Assembly (NCBI GenBank): GCA_011390535.1
Contig: JAABSF010000086.1
Location: 1-8,854, forward strand
DNA: 8,854 bases
Source of the DNA: Deltaproteobacteria bacterium
GTDB lineage: Bacteria; Myxococcota_A; Polyangia; HGW-17; SLPX01
Direction: 5' to 3'
Shown here: piece after piece, positions 1 to 6,595 of the stretch
Layout of the letters: the number at the start of each line of letters is the position of its first letter
Numbering within the stretch: position 1 is the stretch's first letter
Notes under the pieces: generated by a model
Seen by the model: only the letters and a program-made list of their open reading frames with translations
Databases searched by the model: none
What the model was told of the DNA's origin: nothing
Translations under genes and position numbers: made by a program

Positions 1-332
1 CCGCTCATCTGCTCGAACCGCGCCATCCCCCACATCACCTCACCGTATGCATTCACCACCGTAGAGATGGCGTTTTTCGCCATATACATCCGGCTCTCCA
101 ACAAAGGATCATAATGTGGATGCTCCAGGCTCCCGTCTCCATAGGTGTACTCCGCCCCGTCCACAGTTTGTAACATGGACCCCGATGTGTCTATAAGAAT
201 GTACACCGCAGGATCTAACTCTTCGGCTCGGGCCGTGTTCGATCCCACTGCAAACATGAACAAACATACCGCCAAAAAAGAAAGCTTCGTCTTCTTATTT
301 CCGGTGCAGTGATTCTTTGTGAAAAGTTTCAT
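1..332 (-). CDS. Secreted VWA-domain protein, N-terminal part (PilY1-like?)
   Basis: Only the first 110 codons lie in the window; the gene runs off the left edge. Residues 1-36 form a signal peptide: a basic start (MKLFTKNHCTGNKKTK), a hydrophobic core, and a signal peptidase I site ARA before EE. Immediately afterwards the beta strand AVYILIDTSGSM carries the MIDAS metal-binding motif DxSxS (D48, S50, S52) that defines von Willebrand A domains. The later stretch around residues 80-108 (SRMYMAKNAI, then WGMARFEQ) resembles the second helix and strand of VWA domains in PilY1-type pilus-tip proteins, where 'SR..AK.A' and 'GxxRF' are typical. It is therefore exported and probably binds a ligand through a divalent metal. 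Assignment to PilY1 is a guess, because its C-terminal propeller would lie outside the window. The ATG at 332 is the only sensible start; its upstream GGGGG is a weak ribosome site, and a 16-codon upstream frame overlaps it (ATGA). Confidence 0.85.
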   Translation of the reverse strand, partial: MKLFTKNHCTGNKKTKLSFLAVCLFMFAVGSNTARAEELDPAVYILIDTSGSMLQTVDGAEYTYGDGSLEHPHYDPLLESRMYMAKNAISTVVNAYGEVMWGMARFEQMS

Positions 333-379
333 GATAACCCCCGATAATGCCCCTTTTGTTTATCTTTCGGCCCTTCCAT
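329..379 (-). other. Possible 16-codon upstream reading frame overlapping the VWA start
   Basis: A minus-strand frame starts with ATG at 379 and encodes MEGPKDKQKGHYRGLS. Its TGA stop overlaps the ATG of the VWA gene as ATGA. A purine-rich AGAGG lies upstream of its ATG. The arrangement would suit translational coupling. A frame this short is easily expected by chance, and nothing else supports expression. Confidence 0.15.
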
Positions 380-462
380 GACTTTATCCTCTCTTCATTG
401 ATCCGCTAAAAAACTTACATAAACTCTAAACATCGTATTTCATGTTACCTATTTTACACCTA

Positions 463-491
463 ATCATACCGGTATCGGAAATGAGAAGCAA
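463..491 (-). promoter_or_regulatory. Candidate promoter for the VWA gene
   Basis: Read on the minus strand, TTGCTT (486-491) is followed after exactly 17 bases by TATGAT (463-468, one mismatch to TATAAT). The start point would be near 456, giving a leader of about 124 nt. The -35 box is poor (3 of 6), so this is tentative. The perfect 10-base palindrome ATACCGGTAT (466-475) overlaps the -10 box and could be an operator. Confidence 0.35.
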
Positions 492-515
492 GACGCATGA
501 GAATACGTAATACGG

Positions 516-538
516 TTTTCCAAAGCTTTGAAAAGCTT
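516..538. repeat. Imperfect palindrome with AAAGCTT direct repeat
   Basis: The core CAAAGCTTTG (521-530) is a perfect palindrome. If one extra C is ignored, it grows to the 18-base palindrome TTTTCAAAGCTTTGAAAA (516-534). The heptamer AAAGCTT occurs at 522-528 and again at 532-538, exactly 10 bases or one helical turn apart. The layout resembles a regulator binding site, but no regulator is encoded nearby. Confidence 0.3.
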
Positions 539-717
539 GAGATAATCAAAGACGGCCTTCCTGGATCCCTTGAAATAGAATGCACCAAAATGCCTCCATT
601 CACTGTTGTGCCGGCTTAGTGTCTATCGGCTCTGCTGAAAAAAGCAGAAAAAAAGTAGAGGTAGACGAGGTGAGATTGGAAGTATTTTCACGTATGCATT
701 TTTTCTCATTTTGGAAG

Positions 718-746
718 TTGACTTCCTCTCTTTGTGAAAGGATAAT
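718..746 (+). promoter_or_regulatory. Strong sigma-70-type promoter of the AIM24 operon
   Basis: TTGACT (718-723, 5 of 6 to consensus) and GATAAT (741-746, 5 of 6) are separated by an ideal 17-base spacer. Transcription should start near 753, leaving a leader of about 114 nt before the first AIM24 gene at 867. The -35 box sits inside the inverted repeat GGAAGT-TG-ACTTCC (713-726), so a DNA-binding regulator could compete with RNA polymerase here. Confidence 0.65.
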
Positions 747-766
747 GACAATCCTTTTAAAGGATT
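737..766. promoter_or_regulatory. Operator-like triple heptamer over the -10 box and start site
   Basis: The heptamer AAAGGAT occurs at 737-743, inverted at 751-757 (ATCCTTT), and direct again at 759-765. The second pair makes a near-perfect 17-base palindrome (750-766) with a single central base. The first pair spans the -10 box, and the two direct copies are 22 bases apart, close to two helical turns. This would suit a repressor. Alternatively the palindrome at the start of the transcript could fold as a 5' hairpin that stabilises or controls the mRNA. Confidence 0.4.
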
Positions 767-815
767 TTGTGGGTACCTAAGGTGCGGTAGCGGTTGTTTT
801 GTGATTATTATGGAC

Positions 816-839
816 CGAGAGTTTTAAGTAAGCCTCTCG
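816..839 (+). promoter_or_regulatory. Small leader hairpin ahead of the first AIM24 gene
   Basis: CGAGAG (816-821) can pair with CTCTCG (834-839) around a 12-base loop. It lies in the predicted mRNA leader and ends 14 bases before the Shine-Dalgarno site. A six-pair stem is weak evidence on its own. Confidence 0.2.
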
Positions 840-866
840 ATCTCTGCCTATTTAAGGAGGAATTTG

Positions 867-1565
867 ATGCAACAGCAGATTCTCTACAAGCCGTCATATG
901 CAATGGCGGTGGTGACTCTGGCCGCGAATGAGTCAATCGATGTGGAAGCCGGTTCCATGGTCGCGATGACGCACGGAATGAAAATCAAGACCATGCTGAA
1001 TGGGAATTCCAGTGGTTTTTTTGGAAAGATTTGGAATTTTTTCTCTGCCTTGGCGAAAAAGGTTATGGGCGGGGAGACCATGATGATCAACCGCTATACA
1101 CCGCCCCCCGGACAGAGCGGTCAGGTTTATGTGGCGCCTTCTCTAACCGGGGATATTATCCAGCATAAGATCCAACCCGGGATGAAGCTGATAATACAGG
1201 CCACGTCATATTTGGCATCTGTAGGCGATGTAAAGATCAAGCTCAAGTGGGGAGGGCTTAGGAGCCTGTTTGGAGGAGAGGGTCTGTTTTTGTTACAAGC
1301 AGTGGGAAGCGGAGAGTTATGGGTGAACTCTTACGGTGCGATCTATGAGATCGATGTGCAGGGTTCATATGTTGTGGACACAGGCCACATCGTAGCTTTC
1401 GAAGACAGCTTGGACTTCAAGATAAAAAAGGTTGGTGGCTGGAAGAGCACTCTTTTCTCGGGTGAAGGGTTGGTGTGTGAATTCAAGGGCAACGGAAAGC
1501 TCTGGATACAGACTCGAAATCTCGGTCAGCTTGTGACTTGGTTAACCCCGATGCTTCCGGCGTAG
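867..1565 (+). CDS. AIM24/TIGR00266 family protein, paralogue 1
   Basis: This 232-residue protein belongs to the AIM24 family (PF01987, TIGR00266), a compact beta-rich fold with no signal peptide, so probably cytosolic. Its biochemical role is unknown in bacteria; the yeast namesake is a mitochondrial inner-membrane factor. The family landmarks are clear: a front segment EAGSMVAM (27-34), the glycine-rich turn KWGG...FGGEGLF (127-141), the hallmark VDTGHIVAF (170-178), and a C-terminal FSGEGLVCEF (197-206) followed by LWIQTRN (212-218). The length is typical. ATG at 867 is chosen over TTG at 864 because the perfect AAGGAGG (854-860) is six bases from 867 and too close to 864. It is the first gene of a three-gene operon, 17 bases ahead of the next. 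It differs from paralogues 2 and 3 between about residues 50 and 76, where it has a longer hydrophobic insert (FFGKIWNFFSALAKKV). Confidence 0.93.
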   Translation: MQQQILYKPSYAMAVVTLAANESIDVEAGSMVAMTHGMKIKTMLNGNSSGFFGKIWNFFSALAKKVMGGETMMINRYTPPPGQSGQVYVAPSLTGDIIQHKIQPGMKLIIQATSYLASVGDVKIKLKWGGLRSLFGGEGLFLLQAVGSGELWVNSYGAIYEIDVQGSYVVDTGHIVAFEDSLDFKIKKVGGWKSTLFSGEGLVCEFKGNGKLWIQTRNLGQLVTWLTPMLPA

Positions 1566-1582
1566 ATTAGGAGGATTTTAAT

Positions 1583-2269
1583 ATGGAATTCAATATCGAA
1601 TACAGACCATCATACGCATTGGCAATCTGCAAGTTGCAGCCGGGTGAATCTGTTAGGGCTGAGGGCGGATCCATGGTGAGTCAGAATACTCACATCAGGA
1701 TGGAGACATCTGCTACGGGTGGTAAGGGAATTAAGGGGTTTTTCAAAGGTTTGAAGCGAAAGCTTTTCATGGGTGAATCCTTTTTCATGAACACCTTTCA
1801 CGCAGACCAGCAACCCGGAGAGGTTACTTTCGCTCCTTCTTTGCCCGGTGATATGGAGCAGACTCACCTGAACAATGAAACCCTGATTATACAGGGTACA
1901 TCCTATGTTTGTTCTCACACCGGAGTCGAGATAAACTCTAAGTGGGGTGGGTTCAAGACATTGTTCGGAGGTGAAGGGTTGTTCATGATTGAGGCAAAGG
2001 GAACCGGACCGGTTGTTTTTAATGCCTTTGGTGCGATTCACACCTTGGATCTTAACGGTCCTTTTATTGTCGACACGGGGCATATAGTAGCGTTCCAGCC
2101 TACGTTGGATTTTAAGATTCGTAGAGTGGGTGGATGGTTTTCTACAATCTTTTCCGGTGAAGGGCTTGTGTGTGAATTTAACGGTCAAGGGCGTCTTTGG
2201 TTGCAGAGCCGAAATCCCGCCGAGTTTGGACGAACTATCGGGGCTATGTTGCCGCCGAGAAGCAACTGA
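1583..2269 (+). CDS. AIM24/TIGR00266 family protein, paralogue 2
   Basis: The second AIM24 protein has 228 residues and the same architecture as its neighbours: GGSMV (28-32), KWGG...FGGEGLF (120-134), VDTGHIVAF (163-171), FSGEGLVCEF (190-199) and LWLQSRN (205-211). It ends in LPPRSN. Its C-terminal half is closest to paralogue 1 (both have FKI+-VGGW-ST-FSGEGLVCEF), whereas its GLKR...GESFFMNTF segment (56-72) matches paralogue 3. That mosaic fits serial duplication, perhaps with exchange. The ATG has AGGAGG (1569-1574) eight bases upstream, straight after the stop of paralogue 1. Translation is probably coupled to both neighbours, since its TGA overlaps the ribosome site of paralogue 3. No signal peptide or membrane segment is seen. 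Confidence 0.93.
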   Translation: MEFNIEYRPSYALAICKLQPGESVRAEGGSMVSQNTHIRMETSATGGKGIKGFFKGLKRKLFMGESFFMNTFHADQQPGEVTFAPSLPGDMEQTHLNNETLIIQGTSYVCSHTGVEINSKWGGFKTLFGGEGLFMIEAKGTGPVVFNAFGAIHTLDLNGPFIVDTGHIVAFQPTLDFKIRRVGGWFSTIFSGEGLVCEFNGQGRLWLQSRNPAEFGRTIGAMLPPRSN

Positions 2270-2280
2270 GGAGGAAAATA

Positions 2281-2961
2281 ATGGCACAATATGAGATTTA
2301 CGGTTCACCCGAGTTCGCCATGATCAATGCCAATCTCGATCAAAACGAAAAAATCGTTGCAGAGTCCGGCGCGATGGTCGCCATGTCGAGCAATATGAAA
2401 ATGAAGACTGCTTCCAGAGGCGGTGTCCTGAAAGGGCTTAAGCGTGCTGTTCTTGGTGGAGAGTCTTTCTTTCAGAACACTTTTTGGCCTGAAGGGGGCC
2501 CCGGTAGAATTCATTTTGCCGCCGGTGCTCCCGGGGACATCATCCATTCGACTCTAGCCGAAGGAGAGACGATTATGATGATGTCCACGGCTTTCATTTG
2601 TTGCAGTGAGTCTGTTGACGTGGATACAAAGTGGGGAGGAGCCAAGGGTTTTTTCTCGGGGGTGGGCGCGTTTTTGTTAAAAGCGACCGGCCCCGGAGAT
2701 GTTTTTATGACCGCATACGGTGCGGTCCATCCGGTGAGCGTAGAGGGTAGCTATATTGTGGATACAGGGCACATCGTCGCTTTTCCGGAGACGGTTCAGT
2801 ATCACATCCGCAAAATCGGCGGGATCAAGTCTCTGTTCTTCTCCGGTGAGGGTATTGTGGCTGAGTTCAACGGTCACGGTACTGTTTGGCTCCAGACCCG
2901 CAATGGCAACAGCCTTGCGAGTTTCGTCCATCCTTTTAGACCAGTGAAGTCCAATAATTAA
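2281..2961 (+). CDS. AIM24/TIGR00266 family protein, paralogue 3
   Basis: The third AIM24 protein has 226 residues. The same motifs occur in order: ESGAMVAM (28-35), KWGG (117-120), VDTGHIVAF (160-168), FFSGEGIVAEF (186-196) and VWLQTRN (202-208). It is the most divergent of the three: the usual GGEGLF turn reads SGVGAF (126-131), and the FKIKKVGGW motif reads YHIRKIGGI. The start is ATG 2281, not an upstream in-frame codon inside paralogue 2, because AGGAGG (2269-2274) lies six bases before it and overlaps the TGA of paralogue 2. It is the last gene of the operon. What the three proteins do together is unknown. Known family structures are related to the TRAP-like beta fold and are oligomeric, so a mixed oligomer of the three is plausible but inferred. 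Confidence 0.93.
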   Translation: MAQYEIYGSPEFAMINANLDQNEKIVAESGAMVAMSSNMKMKTASRGGVLKGLKRAVLGGESFFQNTFWPEGGPGRIHFAAGAPGDIIHSTLAEGETIMMMSTAFICCSESVDVDTKWGGAKGFFSGVGAFLLKATGPGDVFMTAYGAVHPVSVEGSYIVDTGHIVAFPETVQYHIRKIGGIKSLFFSGEGIVAEFNGHGTVWLQTRNGNSLASFVHPFRPVKSNN

Positions 2962-2967
2962 GGGCTT

Positions 2968-2990
2968 TTTAGGGCTGACTCAAGAATAAG
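2968..2990 (+). repeat. Post-stop repeat element, copy 1
   Basis: TTTAGGGCTGACTCA followed by AGAATAAG begins seven bases after the stop of AIM24 paralogue 3. An almost identical element lies in the opposite orientation at 6596-6617, just after the stop of the PilZ gene: 15 consecutive identical bases, then GAAT and AG shared, with one inserted and one substituted base. The element is not itself palindromic. Its role is unknown; options include a 3'-end processing or termination element, or a member of a small dispersed repeat family. Confidence 0.5.
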
Positions 2991-3025
2991 ATCGCAGGGA
3001 GATTAGATGTAAGCCCCTACAATGT

Positions 3026-3054
3026 CTTCAGGGACCGCACTCTAAGTTTTTTTT
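3026..3054 (+). terminator. Weak candidate terminator of the AIM24 operon
   Basis: CTTCAG (3026-3031) can pair imperfectly with CTCTAAG (3040-3046), and eight T residues follow directly (3047-3054). The T run and the position after the operon fit an intrinsic terminator, but the stem is short and mismatched. Confidence 0.3.
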
Positions 3055-3079
3055 GCTCAACCTTTTCTTATCCCCTCAC

Positions 3080-3107
3080 TTGAAACATTTTTGAGTTCCT
3101 CTAGTAT
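3080..3107 (+). promoter_or_regulatory. Candidate promoter of the exported-protein gene
   Basis: TTGAAA (3080-3085, 5 of 6) and TAGTAT (3102-3107, 4 of 6) are 16 bases apart. Transcription would begin near 3114, so an ATG at 3114 would be leaderless. A start at 3177 would have a leader of about 63 nt, which supports the later start for the downstream gene. Confidence 0.45.
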
Positions 3108-3176
3108 TCAGAGATGTTCGGTTTTCAACGGCAACATGTTCTTTTTTCTTCCCGGAATGGTTTTTGGGATTTTTTT

Positions 3177-4295
3177 ATGAAATCTCCTGAACGGCGCGCT
3201 AGGGTACAGGTTCAAGGATTTTTTTTTCACATATGTCTGTCAGTGGGGTTTGTTTTTATATCTGTAGCAGCACTAGCTGCTCCGGACAGTAGTAAGGCGG
3301 ACGGCAGCGAGAGAATATTGAGACAGGAATTCTCCAAGGTTCCTCCCGTGGTGCTGGCTCCTGCTTTTGAAAGCGCTGTTGTGGGCTGTCTTACCTGTCG
3401 GGATTCCGGGTTTGATTTTCAGTTGAGGTTGCCTCGTAGCTATTTCGCCCTTAACGATAATGATGGGGTGGATGAATGTACCATAAATCGCCGGCTCATG
3501 AGAGTCGTTCGTTGGACAACGGAGAGAAAAGGGCGGGGCAAGAGGGCGTTGGACAATCAAACTCCAGTGATGATAGATCGTTTTCAGTATGAGTTTTTAT
3601 TGAATCTGGTGAGGACGGCAAAGCACTTTTACCAATCGGTGGATAACGAACGAGACAGGTCATACGGTACTATAGGACAGTTTACAGCGGCATATCGTCG
3701 AGTGCTTTTTCCGTTTCCCAAACAAGAGTGGGAGGACCGGCTCTCTGCCTCGGTTTTTGCATATAAACTCGGAACGAATACGCCGGAGTTCAGCCATATG
3801 CGTACGGGAGGCTGGGCTTTTCTTGAATATAACATGCACTCCCATAGAGATAAATCACACCGGTTCCTGTTGATGCTGGCTCCATTCGGTGTAATGAAGG
3901 ATAATGTCAGTTACAAGAAAGCGCGCTCTGCGGTTACTCGTTGGCACATGGAAGCTGCCGGTGGGGTTGAAGGTTTATGGAGATTAGGGGTGGTTTCTCC
4001 TTCGGTGCGCGCTCTCTTTATTCCAAAATACGATAGAAATCCGGCCTACAGGTTCCATTCTGAGCTGGCTCTACAAATTCAGATTACAACTTTGGACACC
4101 TTTTCCGCGCGATGGTTCACCGAGGTGATATTGGTTCCAAAAGTTCTTTATCTTTACAACAGTGATTCTTTAGTCAGAGAAGTGGCGACAGATGGTGTAT
4201 TGAGAAAATGGCCTCTCCCTGGGTGGCTCGGGTGGCTGGATTTTCGCAAAGATCTCACATTATATTTACAGGTGGAGTTCCGTCTCAGGAACTGA
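3177..4295 (+). CDS. Exported protein of unknown function, possible outer-membrane beta-barrel
   Basis: I do not recognise this 372-residue protein. Residues 1-34 make a good signal peptide: basic MKSPERRARVQVQG, a hydrophobic core rich in F, V and I, and an ALA cleavage site before APDSS. Starting at 3177 rather than at the in-frame ATG at 3114 puts this signal at the N terminus and agrees with the promoter position; neither ATG has a good ribosome site. The mature protein has a CxxC pair (C71, C74), one further cysteine (C101), then many alternating polar/hydrophobic stretches rich in aromatics, for example ARWFTEVILVPKVLYLY (311-327) and the last residues LTLYLQVEFRLRN. This pattern suits a beta-barrel or beta-sandwich in the outer membrane or periplasm, but that is inference. 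The gene stands alone and converges on the lipoprotein gene, with 68 bases between their stops. Confidence 0.8.
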   Translation: MKSPERRARVQVQGFFFHICLSVGFVFISVAALAAPDSSKADGSERILRQEFSKVPPVVLAPAFESAVVGCLTCRDSGFDFQLRLPRSYFALNDNDGVDECTINRRLMRVVRWTTERKGRGKRALDNQTPVMIDRFQYEFLLNLVRTAKHFYQSVDNERDRSYGTIGQFTAAYRRVLFPFPKQEWEDRLSASVFAYKLGTNTPEFSHMRTGGWAFLEYNMHSHRDKSHRFLLMLAPFGVMKDNVSYKKARSAVTRWHMEAAGGVEGLWRLGVVSPSVRALFIPKYDRNPAYRFHSELALQIQITTLDTFSARWFTEVILVPKVLYLYNSDSLVREVATDGVLRKWPLPGWLGWLDFRKDLTLYLQVEFRLRN

Positions 4296-4363
4296 TTTGC
4301 ACAGTCGCTGCTAAGGGGACATCACAGCATGGCGGGATGGATCGCCGGTCAATGTGGATGTGT

Positions 4364-6223
4364 TTAGTAAACCGGGGCGATATACTCCAAATTCATGCCG
4401 CCAGGGTATGAATAAGATGTGTAGGATGCGAACCCGTATACCATGATACCGAAGGGCCTAAGCCCGGTGACTGTGTGGTAGTCGGTTGCGGCGTTGGAGA
4501 GATCTATTCGGACGACCCCATAGCGGGTGTTTCCGATGGGGGTGGCTCCCCCAAAAGACACAGATGAACCGTTCAGCATTATCCCGGGGTCGTCCTGCCC
4601 TGCTTCCCCGACTTCCGCGATAATATTGACAAAGTTATATGTCATGGTCTCCGGGACCAGGAACGTGTAAGAGTCACGATATTGTTCGAAAGGGACCACC
4701 AAAGAAAAGGCAGGGTCTCCGTGGTATTCATAGTCGTCGGTGTAATAGTTCTGCCCGACGGTGAACTGAGCCACCATCGTGGGCTCGGACGCCACAACCT
4801 GGAAGTCTTCTGTTGCTTCGAACTCCACATATTCACCCGCGCTGAGGGTGATCTGATCGTGGATGCCGGCAGGCATAAACGTGATGGCGTTGTTGTCCTC
4901 TCTGCTGAGAACCTTGATCACGTTGGGTTCGGGGGTATCCGGAGATTGAGCTTCTGTGCGTGCCACGATAAACTCTTTTCCCCATGACTCTGATGGGATC
5001 ATCTGTTGCTCCAAGTGGTCGCAAGCCCAATAGTTGTATGGAACGAAATTGCAGACATGACCGCTGAACACCGCCACGGGAGCTGTGGCTTGAACAGTTG
5101 TTCCGCTTAGGTCGTGGTCGGGGGGCATATTACAACAAGTCGAAGTGTCACAGGAAGATGTTTCTCCGGTGCAGCTCCCCGGTATGGCGGAGAGGACCTG
5201 GAGGACCTGTCCCCGGCTGAGCTGATATTGTTGACTCGAGGCCGGAGTTTGCGCGCCGATTCCGTTTCCCGGCTCGGTGTTGGCCGTATAGTTTACAGTG
5301 ACCGTTGTATTGTCTTGGGTTCCTACTATCGTAAAGAAGCCCGGTATGAAGTTGTTGTCAACGCCAAAGGTAGGCCGGCTCATAATCATATAGTTTGTTG
5401 AGAGCACGTGCGCCGGCAGGAGAAGTGATGCGTCGTTGGTATGTGAGAAAATACAATCTCCCCAAAGAGGATCAGGATCACAGTTGTCGGGTGTTTTGTA
5501 ATTCAGAGGGTTGAACTGGTAAACCGTCACCGGCACTGTTGAGACCAAATTATAGGCTCCGTTAGTTACAAGCTTGGATTCCATTCCATCATGAGTCATC
5601 TTCAGATCAGGATCAAACGCGAGCTGCAGGACTTTCAGCTCTCCAGGTGGAATCGATTCTTGCGTAACCTGGCTTCCACCTTTGGTTACAGTCACTTGTG
5701 CTGCGACGGAGTTATCGTTGTGGACCACTACTCCGAAGTCATTGTCGAAAGCGCTATCCAGTTGAGGGTTGGCGGTTGTAGTGGGCCAATATTCGCAGCC
5801 TATGTATGAATCCTTTTCTTCGGCTTGCGCGCAAAGGCTGACACAACTGCCGCCCGAACATGTCTCGCCGCCTTGGACATCACATGATTGCACTACAGTG
5901 GAGCTAGTTCCTGCGTCGTTACACTGGCGGACGTCATTACCCTCACAGTATGTTGTATTGGGGCGACATGTAACGCAAGTGCCTTCGTGACAAAAAGGTG
6001 TGGGATCCATACAAGACTGTTGAGTTACCCATTCCCCATTGCTACACACCTCAACGGTTGTGCCTGATACATCACACCTGGTCTCACCGTCGGTACAAGG
6101 CCCTGATGTGTTTTGGTTGTTGTTATTATTTACTGTTTTACTGGATTTGGCCGGACCGCACCCGAAAGCCGTCAGGAGGATGATTATTAAACTCAGTTTA
6201 TTGATTTTTAAAAATAAACGCAT
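4364..6223 (-). CDS. Cys-rich lipoprotein with IgGFc-binding-type domain
   Basis: This 619-residue protein is a predicted surface or outer-membrane lipoprotein. A short basic start (MRLFLKINK) and a hydrophobic stretch lead to the lipobox TAFGC, with the lipidated cysteine at C22. A low-complexity Asn-rich linker (32-39) follows. Residues 43-143 hold 14 cysteines in repeats of the kind CxxGxxRCxxxGxxVExCxxGxW and CxxGxxxRQC, typical of secreted proteins in Myxococcota. From about residue 160 to 600 the sequence has features of the IgGFc-binding N-terminal domain (PF17517): FGVVVHNDN, IPPGELKVLQL, VPVTVYQFNPLN, SLLLPAHVLSTNYMIMS and a closing GFASYTSYSYPGG. The family is widespread in bacteria but its ligand is mostly unknown; adhesion is a reasonable guess. 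The ATG at 6223 is preceded by AAGGAG seven bases upstream, so it is preferred over an upstream TTG at 6247. It appears monocistronic. Confidence 0.86.
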   Translation of the reverse strand: MRLFLKINKLSLIIILLTAFGCGPAKSSKTVNNNNNQNTSGPCTDGETRCDVSGTTVEVCSNGEWVTQQSCMDPTPFCHEGTCVTCRPNTTYCEGNDVRQCNDAGTSSTVVQSCDVQGGETCSGGSCVSLCAQAEEKDSYIGCEYWPTTTANPQLDSAFDNDFGVVVHNDNSVAAQVTVTKGGSQVTQESIPPGELKVLQLAFDPDLKMTHDGMESKLVTNGAYNLVSTVPVTVYQFNPLNYKTPDNCDPDPLWGDCIFSHTNDASLLLPAHVLSTNYMIMSRPTFGVDNNFIPGFFTIVGTQDNTTVTVNYTANTEPGNGIGAQTPASSQQYQLSRGQVLQVLSAIPGSCTGETSSCDTSTCCNMPPDHDLSGTTVQATAPVAVFSGHVCNFVPYNYWACDHLEQQMIPSESWGKEFIVARTEAQSPDTPEPNVIKVLSREDNNAITFMPAGIHDQITLSAGEYVEFEATEDFQVVASEPTMVAQFTVGQNYYTDDYEYHGDPAFSLVVPFEQYRDSYTFLVPETMTYNFVNIIAEVGEAGQDDPGIMLNGSSVSFGGATPIGNTRYGVVRIDLSNAATDYHTVTGLRPFGIMVYGFASYTSYSYPGGMNLEYIAPVY

Positions 6224-6247
6224 CAAAAGTCTCCTTAGGATTGGCAA

Positions 6248-6272
6248 AAGCGACGCTGTAAGCTTGTCGCTT
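6248..6272 (-). promoter_or_regulatory. Leader hairpin before the lipoprotein Shine-Dalgarno site
   Basis: In the minus-strand transcript AAGCGAC (6272-6266) can pair with GTCGCTT (6254-6248) around an 11-base loop. Two more pairs are possible after a two-base bulge. The stem ends about 10 bases before AAGGAG and lies in the predicted leader. It could protect the mRNA or affect ribosome access. No known riboswitch is recognised. Confidence 0.35.
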
Positions 6273-6313
6273 GCTATGAATAATCTTGGATAATGCAGAG
6301 TCTCCTCTACTAA

Positions 6314-6342
6314 AATCTACACAATGCAACAAAATAAATCAA
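6314..6342 (-). promoter_or_regulatory. Candidate promoter of the Cys-rich lipoprotein gene
   Basis: On the minus strand TTGATT (6337-6342) and TAGATT (6314-6319) are each 4 of 6 to consensus and separated by 17 bases. Transcription would begin near 6307, giving a leader of about 84 nt that includes the hairpin at 6248-6272. Confidence 0.4.
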
Positions 6343-6595
6343 CATCTAGATGAAACTTCTTTTTTTACTTTTAACTGAATTATTTCATTATTGACAAATG
6401 AACTTCATGTAAAGGCTCTGATATCCTAACATAATTCGGATTTTTTCCAGATTTTCGTAAAGAGGGATCTTCGGCAAAAGGGCTACCGAACTATATGGAA
6501 GAGATCTGCTTTTGTTTTTTTATTTTTTGAAAAAAACTGTTTTGTGACAGGAGCACTTCAGCAGAGTTGAAGGAACGAAAAAATGATAATAGAGA

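Larger units (their letters stand above)
333..866. other. Divergent intergenic region with promoters and palindromes
   Basis: This 534-base spacer separates the minus-strand VWA gene from the plus-strand AIM24 operon. It holds candidate promoters in both directions (463-491 minus, 718-746 plus) and palindromes at 466-475, 516-534, 713-726 and 737-766, with a small hairpin at 816-839. A 66-codon frame at 580-780 was judged non-coding because it runs through the strong plus-strand promoter and lacks a ribosome site. No RNA gene was recognised. Confidence 0.6.

Noticed and set aside
580..780. 66-codon plus-strand frame before the AIM24 operon
   Set aside because: No ribosome site, low protein-like character, and it runs across the best promoter and operator-like repeats of the region.
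2197..2280. Longer start for AIM24 paralogue 3
   Set aside because: The 28 extra residues overlap paralogue 2 and do not align with the family; AGGAGG at 2269-2274 sets the start at 2281.
1610..2308. 232-codon minus-strand frame opposite AIM24 paralogues 2 and 3
   Set aside because: It lies entirely antisense to well-supported conserved genes and its product has no family features; it is a by-product of codon usage on the other strand.
3114..3176. ATG at 3114 for the exported protein
   Set aside because: It adds 21 residues before the signal peptide and coincides with the predicted transcription start; 3177 is a better fit, though not proven.
4331..4346. GGCG/CGCC hairpin between the convergent genes as a terminator
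   Set aside because: Only four pairs with an eight-base loop, and no T run on either strand.
6224..6247. TTG start at 6247 for the Cys-rich lipoprotein
   Set aside because: Its first codons contain the ribosome site AAGGAG, which is correctly spaced for the ATG at 6223.
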